DNA of 64,000 bases from Aphis gossypii. Lineage: Eukaryota > Arthropoda > Insecta > Hemiptera > Aphididae. Position 1 is the first letter of the stretch. Each line of letters begins with the position of its first letter. The DNA is taken from NCBI RefSeq assembly GCF_020184175.1, contig NC_065533.1:4548695-4612694 (forward strand). Direction: 5' to 3'. A program made the translations under genes and the position numbers. Of the stretch, positions 44,849 through 57,250 are shown piece after piece. A model generated the notes under the pieces. The model ran no database searches. It saw only the letters and a list, made by a program, of their open reading frames with translations, and was not told the origin of the DNA.

Positions 44849-46440
44849 TTATAGCACCTCCTTATAAACTACATTGGTTGTTCTTCCGTTTAGGGCAAGA
44901 ATGACTAAGCTTGTAGGGGAACTAACACTGGAGCATGCCACATAAAATTGCCCATGTGTAAAGCAATCATCACTCAAGTCAATCCCTGCTATCTTCAACG
45001 ACTGCCCTTGCGACTTATTTATAGTCATTGCAAAAGATACCTTGATAGGAAACTGCAGTCTTTTAAATTCGAATGGATAGTTTAATGATAAAAGTGGTAT
45101 ACGTGGTATAAACGTTGATTCTCCTTGAGCACAACCTGTAATTATTGTTGCCTCAATTACATTGTTTTGGAGTGCTTTCACCCACACTCGAGTACCATTG
45201 CAGAGTTTGGGTGGGTAGAGATATCGCAACAGCATAATTGGAGCTCCTACTTTAAGGACTAACTTATGTGCTGGAAAGTCAGGGGGATTAAGTGCGTTGA
45301 GGAACTCCACAGGATAGTGAACTGCGTCATCTATCTTCAGTACCATATATATAGACTTATACTCCATTTCTGTTCCCTTAAATGATTTAAGAAGAATTTC
45401 ATTAATCACAGCTGCCCTGTCATTTTTAGGGGTCAAAATAGCGCGCTCACATAACCAATCCATCGATTTGTTTTTTATATCGGCAATATCGGGATAAATT
45501 TGAACTATAAGTTCTTGTAGTGTTGTCACAACTAAACCTAAATCCTTAGTGATAACCAACTTCCCAGCTAACTCGGGAAAATCTCCATTTCCTATTTTGA
45601 GTAGAAGTTCAGAGAATTTTCCAGCTGTGACATCACCTCCCAGGTGGACCCTCATATTCTTTTTGAGAGAAAGTTGTTCTATTAACGGCCATAAATAAGA
45701 AGCTTTTATGCAAGCCTTAACTTCATCTGCTCGACTTCCTCTTGGTATAACTGGTAGAGTTTGCCTAAAATCTCCAGTTAAAAGAACAGTTGCTCCTCCC
45801 ATCACTTCATTTTTATTTCTTATATCTTTAAGAGATCTATCAAGTTCCTCAAAACCTCTTTTATGCGCCATAGTGCTTTCATCCCAAACAATAAACTTAC
45901 AATTGCGAAGCACTTTGACTATATTACTTTGTTTTGGTATATTACACTTTGGCGTTTCTATGTTAATGAGATCGAGAGGAAGTTTGAATGCTGAGTGGGC
46001 CGTCTTCCCCCTCCAAAAGCGTAGCAGCAATGCCAGAAGATGCAAAAGCCAAAGCAATACTACGATTGCTCCTTACTTTTGTCAAAAGCAAGTTTATAAG
46101 AAAAGTTTTTCATGTTCCTGCAGGAGTATTTAAGAAAAAATTTTCCAGTATCAGATTTAATGCTGTGCATTATCCGACTATAGACATTGTATTGCTCGTT
46201 CGTCAGTAAGGCCTCGATGCTCACTACTACCTTTGTTAAGGTATTCAGATCGTAGTTTATCTCTCTCTGATAGACTATGTTTTCAAAGTTATTTTCTGTC
46301 CTTGTTGGCTAAGGTAGCCCATAATTTGATATACTCTGACCTCCTACAGCAAGCACTACATCTTCAATTTGTATCAAACATTTGTTGTGAGCCTCATCTT
46401 TTTAGTCAGCATCCATTTGTCGGATAATATCCTCTGGTCA
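44849..46440 (-). pseudogene. Helitron PIF1-like helicase, C-terminal half, inactivated
   Basis: The minus strand gives an open 380-residue stretch with VWDESTMAHKRGFEELDRSL (Walker B region), GGATVLLTGDFRQTLPVI, ERAILTPKND, LKVGAPIMLLRYL, NKSQGQSLKIAGIDL, HGQFYVACSSVSSP and the ending TTNVVYKEVL, a typical Helitron helicase C-terminus. Upstream, the P-loop region is readable but damaged: in the GTGKT position a TGA stands for a Gly codon (near 46117), with frameshifts near 46007 and 46133. Further upstream IQIEDVVLAVGGQSISNYGL and REINYDLNTLT extend the homology to about 46440. The Rep domain is absent. Confidence 0.85.
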
Positions 46441-46870
46441 GTAAATTATGATTAATTCTCCCCCGATTATAAGAACCAAAAACCACCTATGTCCGCAATA
46501 TAAATATGTTTAACCTTTTTATCTACATAAACTGGATTATCCACCAAAAATTGTATCTTTATGTTTTTATTTGTATTTTGTATAATAAATGATACACACA
46601 TAAAATAAAATGTTATTGTTAGTAAATGAACTATTCATTATTCCTGTTCTATTATTTTATCCTATTAACTATCCTTTATAACTAAATTAAATATGGTACA
46701 GTTTTGTTGATTTCCCCATTGTGAGTCAAAAAACGGACAAAACATTTCTTTGTAAGTAGTATTAAAATTGTACATTTAATTATTAATAAGACAGTTATAG
46801 GGAATATTTATGAGTACTATTCCTATACAAATATAATGATTAAATTGCAATTTGTTTAATTAATCGTAAA
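46441..46870. other. AT-rich spacer, nothing recognised
   Basis: It lies between the helicase remnant and the THAP-like remnant; no open frame or terminal repeat noticed. Confidence 0.4.
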
Positions 46871-49140
46871 TTTGGATTTCCAAAAGAAAAAATGGTTTTT
46901 AATAAATGGGTTTCATTATTACAAACCATTAATATAAATCATGTAAACACAATTTCACATAGGCTATGTGAAAAACATTTCAAATCTAGCGATATCATAG
47001 GAAATTGTATGACTATGGTAGGTTTATATTTATATAATTTTAATTTATTGGATAAGTAGATCACAACTTATTTTATTATATTTTTGTTATTATTACGCTA
47101 CAGAGGGAGGGTAAAAATTTGAAACCAGATGCTATACCACAGGTACCCAAATTCAGAGAAATAACTTAAATTAAATATATTGAGTAGGTAAATACTAAAT
47201 TAATTATTTTATTTAAGATTGATATCATGTGGAGTAATTTAGAACATTCTTTTAAAAACAATATTACATTCAATGAGGACATGTTAACACCAGCCGATAT
47301 AAATAATTCTGAACCATGGCATTTAAAACTTAAATGAAGTTCTACTCCAATAACATACTCTGCACACAAGAACAAAACACTTACAAATAATTCAATTGAT
47401 AAGGTTAGAACTTTAATATAGTAACAACAGGGAAAAACATGTGTATTACATAATGCATATGCATGTACGTTCAAACACCAATATTTCAATTACCAAATAA
47501 TTTTGTTATTTATACAAAAAAAAATTATAATTATGTTTTGTAGTTAAATGCTTCTGTAGACATACCACTACATGCATCTTCAGTTACCATAATTCAAGAG
47601 AATGTATTTTCATTAGACACTGACTCTGTGTATTTTAATTCAACTCTATCTGAACAGATATTTTTCTTAAAATTTACAATAACCTTCATAGTTTTTCATT
47701 ACCAGCTAATTATAGTTATCAAAAAATGATTGATGGCAATATGAATGTTGTGGCATTTTCTTCTTTTCTGTTTTCAGACCATTTTCAAATGGTTATACCT
47801 TATAAGCAAATTATACTACATAGGTAGTAATTTAAGTATTGAAGTAATTATTGTTGGAAACAAATATACTACCTACTTGTCTACTATAAATCAATGGAAA
47901 TACCGTCCAAAACTATTATGAATATAGAAAAACAGTCAGTATGTAAAGGTTTTAATAATATTATATTGTCCTCCATAAGTACAAGTCCTTACATAAAAAT
48001 ATTTATGGAACAGTTCGTTATACAAAATTTTCATTATTATTAGATAATGTATTTGAAACAGAAAATGCATTATGTTCATTTTGTAAACGAATTAAAACCA
48101 ACGAAAAGGCAAAAATCTTATAAAAAACAGTTTCTAGATTAGAAAACTTGGTCGAATACAAGAAAAGAATACACATGCAAGTTAGTTCACACAGTAAATC
48201 AAAGTTATTATAACTTTGTTAATCTATGTATAATTACCATAAGAATCAAAATAGTGCAGAAAATCGTTTAAAATTATTAGAATATGAACTACAGAAATGT
48301 AAAAAAAGAATGAAAAACATTGATTCAATTAATGATCAAAACTTACCAGAGTATCATAGAGTTGTTGTCCGAGACATTTTTAAAGTATCTAAGCATCAAA
48401 ACAAAAAAAAAAACAATGCGTTACTCAGAAGACTGGGTCCTAAAATGACTATTGTTTCATATAAGATCAATAAGTGGTTAGAATTTTATTAAAAAAAAAA
48501 AAAAAATGATACATTACCTCTTCCTAGTCCAAGAACATTGAGTCGATACTTAAGTGTTATAGATATAAAATTTGGATTTGATTCCAATTTTTTTTCCATC
48601 TTTAAAAAACATATATCATCAAAAGATGAATTATAAAAACATGGTATAATACTTTTTGATGAAATTTCAGTAAGAGAATCATTAAGTGTTTGCTCAACAT
48701 CAATAACTTAGATAGGTTTGATAGACTTTAGTAATGATGTTGAACACAATTTCCCCAAAGCAAGTACTATTGAAGATAAAGCTAACATGGCATTGGTTTT
48801 TACGTTTCAACCAATATGTGATAAATACACCCGGCCAGTGGCTGTTTTTGCTTCAAGATGAGCCGTTCATGGAACTGTTCTTGCACAGCTGCTACTGAAG
48901 TGTATTATGCAGGTAGAAAAAACTGGGGATAAAGTTCATGGGTTTGTGTATGATTGGGCAACTACTAACAGGCAATTATGGTTAGAGCTTGGAATAAAAT
49001 ATGTAAAAATGGAAAATTGAATGAACTCAATAAAAAATTTATTCATCTATTAGATACAACTAGAAAAATTTTTGCATTTTCTGATACCCCACATCTTATA
49101 AAAAATATTAGAAAATTTCTAAATAATAAAAAAAACAGTT
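46871..49140 (+). pseudogene. Broken THAP domain / P-element-type transposase
   Basis: 46871-47019 reads FGFPKEKMVFNKWVSLLQTI and, further on, HRLCEKHFKSSDI, the C-terminal half of a THAP zinc finger (Cys-X2-His present; the first two Cys are not found). 47106-47169 gives LKPDAIPQVPKF, the AVPT-like box that follows THAP domains. 48226-48470 is a coiled, Lys-rich segment. 48510-49140 gives LPLPSPRTLSRYL, GIILFDEISVRESL, HGFVYDWATTNRQLWLELGI and IFAFSDTPHLIKNIRKFL, as in P-element/THAP9 transposases (RNase H-like Asp and the DxPHLxK block). Several stops and shifts break it. The C-terminal end is missing or unrecognised. Confidence 0.8.
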
Positions 49141-50189
49141 AAAGGTATTTATTATATTTTAAATAATAAAATTATTTTATTAATAGTTATAACAATTTTT
49201 ACCTCCTGTTTCAATTAGTTAAGTGGACAAAACGATAAATTAAATGGCATTTGCTTGAAAAATTGTATCACACTGAAAAATAAAAACGATGTCTAGTTAA
49301 AGTATGTCAATCCATCACAATAAATCATGTTTATTTAAATTCATTTTTAAAAACGAAAGTATAACTTGCAAATTTTTGTTTTAATTATATTACTACTGTT
49401 AAAAATAAGTTTTTAATTGTTTAATCGTATGAACATTTTTATCATTGTACATCGTACACATATGTGTATAATAAAATGTATTTAAATAAAACATTATATA
49501 GGTATTAAATATATTCATAAGTATAATTGTTATATTTACAATACTAATTTTAGAATAAATATTTTCTTATTACAAAATGACATGTTTCAGGGGGCTTGTT
49601 ATGATATAATTATGGGTGTAAATGAGGGGGAGGGGGTTATGTTTAACGAAACTTTAAATTTTAAAGTAACTTTGTGCTAGTTGTGGGTCCACAACACGGG
49701 TTGTATCAACGGCGTGCTGTTGGAAAATGGAAAAATGAACATTCATTGTTCCTTTCTAATACATAAAAGTGCCCTTGATCAATAATTGGAATTAAATATG
49801 GAATTAATACTATACATAATACATGTATAAAATATAAAAAATTAACAAAACGATTGTTTATTTAGCCTGTCAAGTACAAATGTTGACAAAAATACATCAA
49901 AATCATGAATATTTTCAAATTATATTGCAGTTAACATTTATAATAACATTTGTATAAGAAACTAAGAATTGAAACTTTAATCCATAAATTTGGCTTACAA
50001 TAATTATAGAAGAACTTGAACATTTGTGACAAAAAAAATTTTATCTTAAGTTTATATTTTTACAAAATTCAAAATTCACTAGTAAAATAACGATTCACTG
50101 TCAAATAATTTTAGATATTTGTTATTGTTAAAAATAACTATAGCTAGCTCTACTACTAACCCGTTAAAATACTCACGTTCATTAATTGA
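49141..50189. other. AT-rich DNA, nothing recognised
   Basis: A G-rich patch near 49620-49640 and a short GTTGTATCAACGGC stretch near 49700 may be ends of decayed elements; no pairing partner was found. Confidence 0.4.
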
Positions 50190-53100
50190 AAAATAAACAC
50201 TTATTAGAAATGATATAATAAATGCAATACTTAAAAAATTATACAAAAGTCAGATGTTATACATTGAAAATTCCCTCTATCAATTATGTAAGAAAGAACA
50301 ATACAAAAAAATTATTCATGTAGATAATAATACACTATAATATGTGGGAACTAATTAAAAACTTTTCCAAAATTAGACAAAGTTCACTTATATTTTAACC
50401 TGTTGATGAACAAAACAGACAGAACGTACAATAATTAAAATAAATAAATTAACACCATTAAAACAAATACAATTTTAAGTCAAATCTTGCTCATTCTGCA
50501 TTCACTTTGAATATTTTTTTCTTCCGTGGAATTTAAGTCCACTGCTATTGTACAGCAAGTCTATTGTCAATAATATAACTGCCGACTAGAAAAATAATTT
50601 GTAAAATTCTGTTAAAAATTCAACAATATCTAATGACCAGAAGTAATTAAGATTAAAGAAATCACAATGTATATTAACTATGAACAAAAACATGTCGTAT
50701 TTTAAAACAAGAATCAATATATTATGGAGATGAAAAAGAAAAATTTTGAAGTTTATGAGTGAATATTAATAAAGAATACATATTTGAATGATATTAAACA
50801 CAGCAAATACATAAATATGAGATACTTATATGATATACAAACTATTTCAATGATATCATGATATTCTAAAAAGAATTTGAATAAGGTTATTTATATCAAA
50901 TACATGTAATTGTATAAGGTAAGATGAATGGGTCAATTGTCATAAATACTTAACTCTCCAAATAATATAAAATAAAACGTAGAAGAATTTATAAAGATAA
51001 AAACATTATTTTAAGTCCGATGTTATTTATTGAAAACTTCATCTATGAATTATGTAAGAAACAATGATTTAAATAACTACATGTGTAGATACTAATTTAA
51101 TACAATATGTGGGAATTATCGAAAACCTATTCAAACACTAGACGTGGTTCACATGTATATTAAAATCTAGAGATGGTTAAAATAGATAGAATGAACAATA
51201 ATTAAAATGAATAAATTAACACCATTAAGAAAATTACCATTTTAAGTCGGATATTGCTCACTCTACACTCAATTTGAATATTTTATTCATCACTGAACAT
51301 TCCGATCCCTTTGTATTGTACATCAAGAATATTGCCAATATTATTACTGCCAACTAGAAAAACAATAATACATTAAATTGGGTTAAAAATTAAACAATGT
51401 GTTATGATAAGAAGTAACTTAGATAAAAGCAATCACAATGTATATTAACTATGTCAAAAACATGTCATATTTTAAAAAAAAAAATCAATAAATTAAAGTT
51501 ATAGAAAAAAAAAATTATGAAGTTTATGAGTGAATTTAAATAGAGGATTCTTCTTTAAATGATGTTTAACACAATAAATACATAAATATGAGACACTTTT
51601 TATTTCTATTCAAACTATTTCAATCATATCATGATATTCTAAAAGAATTTGAATAAGGTTATTTATACCACGTACATGTAATTGTATAAGGTAAGATGAA
51701 TGGGTCAATTGTCACAAATATTTCACTCACCAAATAATATAAAATAAGAGGTATGAGATTTAATAAATATAAATACAATATTATATGTCAGATGTTATAC
51801 ATTCAAAACCACCTCCATGAATTATGTAAGAAACAAGAATTCAAATAACTATATGTGTAGATAAAAATAAAGTACAATATGTGGGAATTATCGAAAACCT
51901 ATTCAAACACTAGACGTGGTTCACATGTATATTAAAATCTAGTGATGGTTGAAATAGACAGAATGAAGAATAATTAAAATAAATAAATTAACATCATTAA
52001 AACAAATACAATTTTAAGTCGAATATTGCTCATTCTACACTCACTTTGAATAATTTTTTCATCACTGTATATTCATGTTCCCTGTTATTGTACATCAAGA
52101 ATATTGCCAATATTAATACTGCCAACTAGAAAAACAATACTATGTTAAATTGGTTTAAAAATTAAACAATGTGTTATGATAAGAAGTAACTAAGATAAAA
52201 GCAATCACAATGTATATTAACTATGTCATAAACATATCATATTTTAAAATAAGAATCAATAAATTATGGTTATAGAAAAAAAAAATTATGAAGTTTATGA
52301 GTGAATTTAAATAGAGGATTCTTCTTTAAACGATGTTAGAAAAAAGAAATACATAAATATGAGACACTAATGTGCTATTCAAACTATTTCAATCCTATTA
52401 TGATATTCTAAAAGCATTTGCATAAGGTTATTTATACCTAGTCCGTGTAATTGAATAAGGTAAGATGTATGGGTCAATTGTCACAAATATTTCACTTACC
52501 AAAAATATAAAATAAGAAGTATGAGATTGAATAAATATAAATACAATATTATATACAAATACATTATTTAAAGTCAGATGTTATACATTGAAAACTCCTT
52601 CTATCAATAATGAAAGAAACAATGATTCAAATATCAATATTTGTAGATAAAAATACAGTAAAATATGACAGAATTATCTAAAAGCTGTTCAAACACTAGA
52701 TGTGGTACACATGTATATTAAAATCTAGTGATGATTAAAATAAACAGAATGAAGAATAATTGAAATTAATAAATTAACACTATGAAGACAATTACAATTT
52801 TAAGTCGAATATTGCTCATTCTACACTCACTTTGAATAATTTTTTCATCATTGAATATTCATGTCCCTTGTCATTGTACATCAAGAATATTGCCAATATT
52901 ATTACTGCCAACTAGAAAAACAATAATACGTTTAATTGGGTTAAAAATTAAACAAAGTGTTATGATTTGAAGTAACTAAGATTAAAGAAATCACAATGTA
53001 TATTAACTATGTCAAAAACATGTCATATTTTAAAACAAGAATCAATAAATTATTGTTATAGAAAAAAAAAATTTCTAAAATCTATTCCTGCATTGGACGT

Positions 53101-54281
53101 GGATCACATATATACTAAAATATATTGATGATTAAAATAGACAGTACAAACAATAATTAAAATGAATAAATTAACACCATTAAAACAATTACAATTTTAA
53201 GTCGAATCTTGCTCATTCTACACTCACTTTGAATATTTTTTTCATCACTGAATATTTATGTCCACTGCCATTGTACTTCAAAACTGTTGTCAATTTGATT
53301 ACTACCAACTGGAAAAACTTTAATTTGTTAAATTGTGTTAAAAATTAAACAATATGTTATGATTTGAAGTAACTAAGATTAAAGAAATCGCAATGTATAT
53401 TAACTATGTCAAAAACATGTCATGTTTTATAACAAGAATCTATTAATTATGGTAATAGAAAAAAAATTATTAAGCTTATGAGTGAATATTAATAAAGAAT
53501 TATTCTATGAATGATGTTAAACACATTAAATACATAAATATGAGACACACATAAATTATACAAACTATTTCTGATATCATGATATTATAAAGGGAATGAG
53601 TCAATTGTCATAAATATTTCACTCTCCAAATCATATAAGATTCAATAAAGATAAAAATATTCTTTATAGTCAAATGTTATACATTGAAAACTCCTTCTAT
53701 AAATTATGTAAGAAACAATGATTCAAATAGCTATGTATGTAGATAATAATACAGAACAATACAAGAGAATTATCTAAAACCTATTACTACATTAGACGTG
53801 TATCACATATATATTAAAATTTAGTCGTTATGATTAAAATAGACAGAACAAACAATAATTAAAATGTATAAATTAACACCATTAAGACAATTACAATTTT
53901 AAGTCAAATCTTGCTCATTCTACACTCACTTTGAATATTTTTTTCATCACTGAATATTTATGTCCACTGCCATTGTACAACCAGGATATTGTCAATATTA
54001 TTCCTGCCAACTAGAAAAACAATAATTCGTTAAATTGTGTTAAAATGTATACAATGTATTATGATAAGAAGTAACTAAGATAAAAGCAATCACATTGTAT
54101 ATAACTATGATCAAAAACATGTCATATTTTAAAACAAGAATCAATAAATTATGGTAATAGAAAAAGAAAAATTTTGATGTTTACGAGTGAATATTAGTAG
54201 AGATTTATTCAATGAATAATGTTAAACACAACAAATACATAAATATGAGACACACATGTGCTATTCAAACTATTTCTATGA

Positions 54282-54808
54282 CAGAAGTATTCAAACTTTT
54301 TCATCCCAAAGCTCCTTTGACTCTTCACAAAATATTGACGGCTTCCAAATTAAAAATGACAAAAAAATCAATGTTTGTATGAATGTAATTTATATTTTAC
54401 AATTTAAACTAATTATTTATTACTTTTGACTAGTACTGCAAACACAACATACGCACTGATAATTTAACCATTTCAGTCGATGGTTACAAACGTACAACAT
54501 GGGCTATTGTTATTATAACAATTTAGCCGCTATATTGGTATAATTATAGTAACTGGTTGTAATAATCTAGCACTATAAATATAAATTTATCACTATCGCT
54601 ATAATATTATAGAAACAAATTAAAGTTACCCATATTTAGGGATTGATTATTGTAGAAAATTCAAGGTTTAACAAACCGGTGTTCCTCAATGATGATAATA
54701 AACGTTTTTTCATAAAAATATTTATTGGTTTTCAATTATATGACGTGGCTCCCTTCGACAACTCTTGCAACAACCCCTGGGAGCTGCGACGCAGTTTGAA
54801 TACCTCTG
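54282..54808. mobile_element. hAT-like miniature element (~527 bp) inserted in a satellite unit
   Basis: The ends CAGAAGTATTCAAACT and AGTTTGAATACCTCTG are inverted repeats with one mismatch. Flanks TTCTATGA (54274-54281) and CTCTATGA (54809-54816) form an 8-bp target duplication with one change, and the satellite sequence resumes on the other side with its usual phrase (TACCATGATATTATAAA). The CAG start and 8-bp duplication are typical of hAT. No coding capacity is left. Confidence 0.85.
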
Positions 54809-56640
54809 CTCTATGATACCATGATATTATAAAGGGAATTTGAATAAAGTTATTTATACCTATTACATGTAATTATATAAGGTAAGATGAACGGGTCAAT
54901 TGTCATAAATATTTCACTCATCAAATCATATAAAATAAAACGTATAAGATTTAATAATGATGAAAACATTATTTAAAGTCAGATGTCATAAATAAAAACT
55001 TCCTCTACCAATTATGTAAGAAACAATGATTCAAATAAATATATATGTAGATAATATAACAGTACATTATGAGGGAATTATCTAAAACCAATTCCATTAC
55101 TAGACGTGGTTCACATATAAATTAAAAACTAGTGATAAACAAAATAGACTAAACGTACCATAATTAAAATGAATAGATTAACACCATTAAAATAATAAGA
55201 TCTTATAGTCGAATCTTGCTCATTCTACACTCACTTTGAATATTTTGTTCATCCCTGAATATTTATGTCCACTGTCATTGTTCATCAAGACTGTTATCAA
55301 TTTGATTACTACCAACTAGAAAAACAATCATTTGTTAATTATGTTAAAAATTAAAGAATGGGTTATGATTAGAAGTAACTAAGATTAAAGAAATTACAAT
55401 ATATATTAACTATGTCAAAATATGTCATATTTTACAACAAGGATCAATAAATTATGGTTATAGAAAATAAAATGATGAAGTTTATGAGTGAATATTAATA
55501 GAGAATAAATTCTATGAATGATGTTAAACACAACAAAAACATCAATATGAGAAACTGATGTGCTATACAAATTATTTCTATGATATCATGATATTATAAA
55601 AGGAATTTGAATAAAGTTATTTAAACCTAGTACATTGAATTGTATAAGATAAGATGAATTGGCTTATTGTCATAAAGATTTCACTCTCCAAATCATATAA
55701 AATAAAACGTATAAGATTTTATAAAGATTAAAACATTATTTATGGTCAGATGTTGCTTATTTAAAACTCCATCTATGCATTATGTAAAAAAAATGATTCA
55801 AATAACTATAAGTGTAGATAATAATACAGAACAATTTGAGGGAATTATCTAAAACCTTTGTCAACATTAGACTTGGATCACATACATATTAAAATCTAGT
55901 GATGATTATTGATTAAAATAGACAGAACAAACAATAATTAAAATGAATAAATTAACACCTTTAAAACAATTACAATTTTAAGTCGAATCTTGCTCATTCT
56001 ACACTCACTTTGAATATTTTTTTCATCCCTGAATATTTATGTCCACTGCTATTGTGCATCAAAACTGATGTCAATTTGATTACTACCAACTAGAAAAATA
56101 ACAATTTATTAATTGTGTTAAAAATTAAACAGTGTGTTAAGATTAAAGAAATCATAATGTGTATTAACTATGTCATAAATATGTCGTATTGTATAACAAG
56201 ATAATTTATGGTAATAGAAAAAAAAATTATGAAGTTTATGAGTGAATATTTATAGAGAATTCTTCTCGGAATGATTTTAAACACAACAAAAACATCAATA
56301 TGAGACATTTATATGCTATACAAACTATTTCAATGATATCATGATATTCTAAAACGAATTTGAATAAGGTTATTTATACCTAGTAAATGTAATTGTTTAA
56401 GGTAAGATGAATGGGTCAATTGTCATAAATACTTAACTCCCCAAATAATATAAAATAAAACGTATAAGATTTTATAAATATAAAAACATTATTTAAAGTC
56501 AGATGTTATTAATTGAAAATTCCCTCTATGAGTTATGTAAGAAACAATGATTCAAATAACTATATGTTTAGATAATAATTTAATACAATATGAGGGAATT
56601 ATCAAAAACCTATTCCAACACTAGACGTGATTCTTATATA

Positions 56641-57250
56641 CAGTGTGATCACGCTAAGAGGTACCACTAAATATTTCAGAACAATGACCTTGTATAGAAA
56701 TGGGGTTTTCACTAAATGAAAAAATAGTATAAAATAAAATTCCACTATAAAAATAGTTAAAATTGTAATCATATTACAGCAGTTTACTAAACAAAAATTA
56801 TATCACACAGGTACTCGATATATCCATCAGGACGACGTACGATATTATTAAATTATTATTTATAAACAGATAAGGTATAATTAAGTATTAATTTGGCACT
56901 ATTTTTTTTTATTTCCAGTAGTTATAAGTGAAAATTTCGTTTAAAATTATGCTAATTATACAAAAACTCAAATGTTGACTTTTCTAACTTTGTCAGTTTT
57001 GTAAATAGAAAAAAAAATTTTTGTAAAAAACATGTTTTAAAAAAAATAATCTATTGGAATATATAGAAAAAAAGTAGTATTTCTATTAATGTAAGTTGTA
57101 TTGCGCGTGCGCACACCAAAAGTGTAAAAAATTTGAATATCATAAATGAATGTATATTTAAGTACTATCTTTCATTTAATAAAAATCCCATTTCTATACA
57201 ATGTCATCTTTCTGAAATATTTAGTGGTACCTCTTCGCGTGATCACACTA
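56641..57250. mobile_element. Tc1/mariner-like miniature element (610 bp) with ~80-bp TIRs inserted in a satellite unit
   Basis: It starts CAGTGTGATCACGCTAAGAG and the right end is the inverse (CTCTTCGCGTGATCACACTA). Pairing continues about 80 bp inward through GGTACCACTAAATATTTCAG and TGTATAGAAATGGG. TA dinucleotides flank both sides, consistent with a TA target duplication, and the CAGT start is usual for Tc1/mariner. The satellite phrase continues across the insertion. No transposase is left. Confidence 0.85.

Noticed and set aside
45708..46209. Plus-strand open stretches over the helicase remnant
   Set aside because: Antisense to the minus-strand PIF1-like helicase; no motif of their own.
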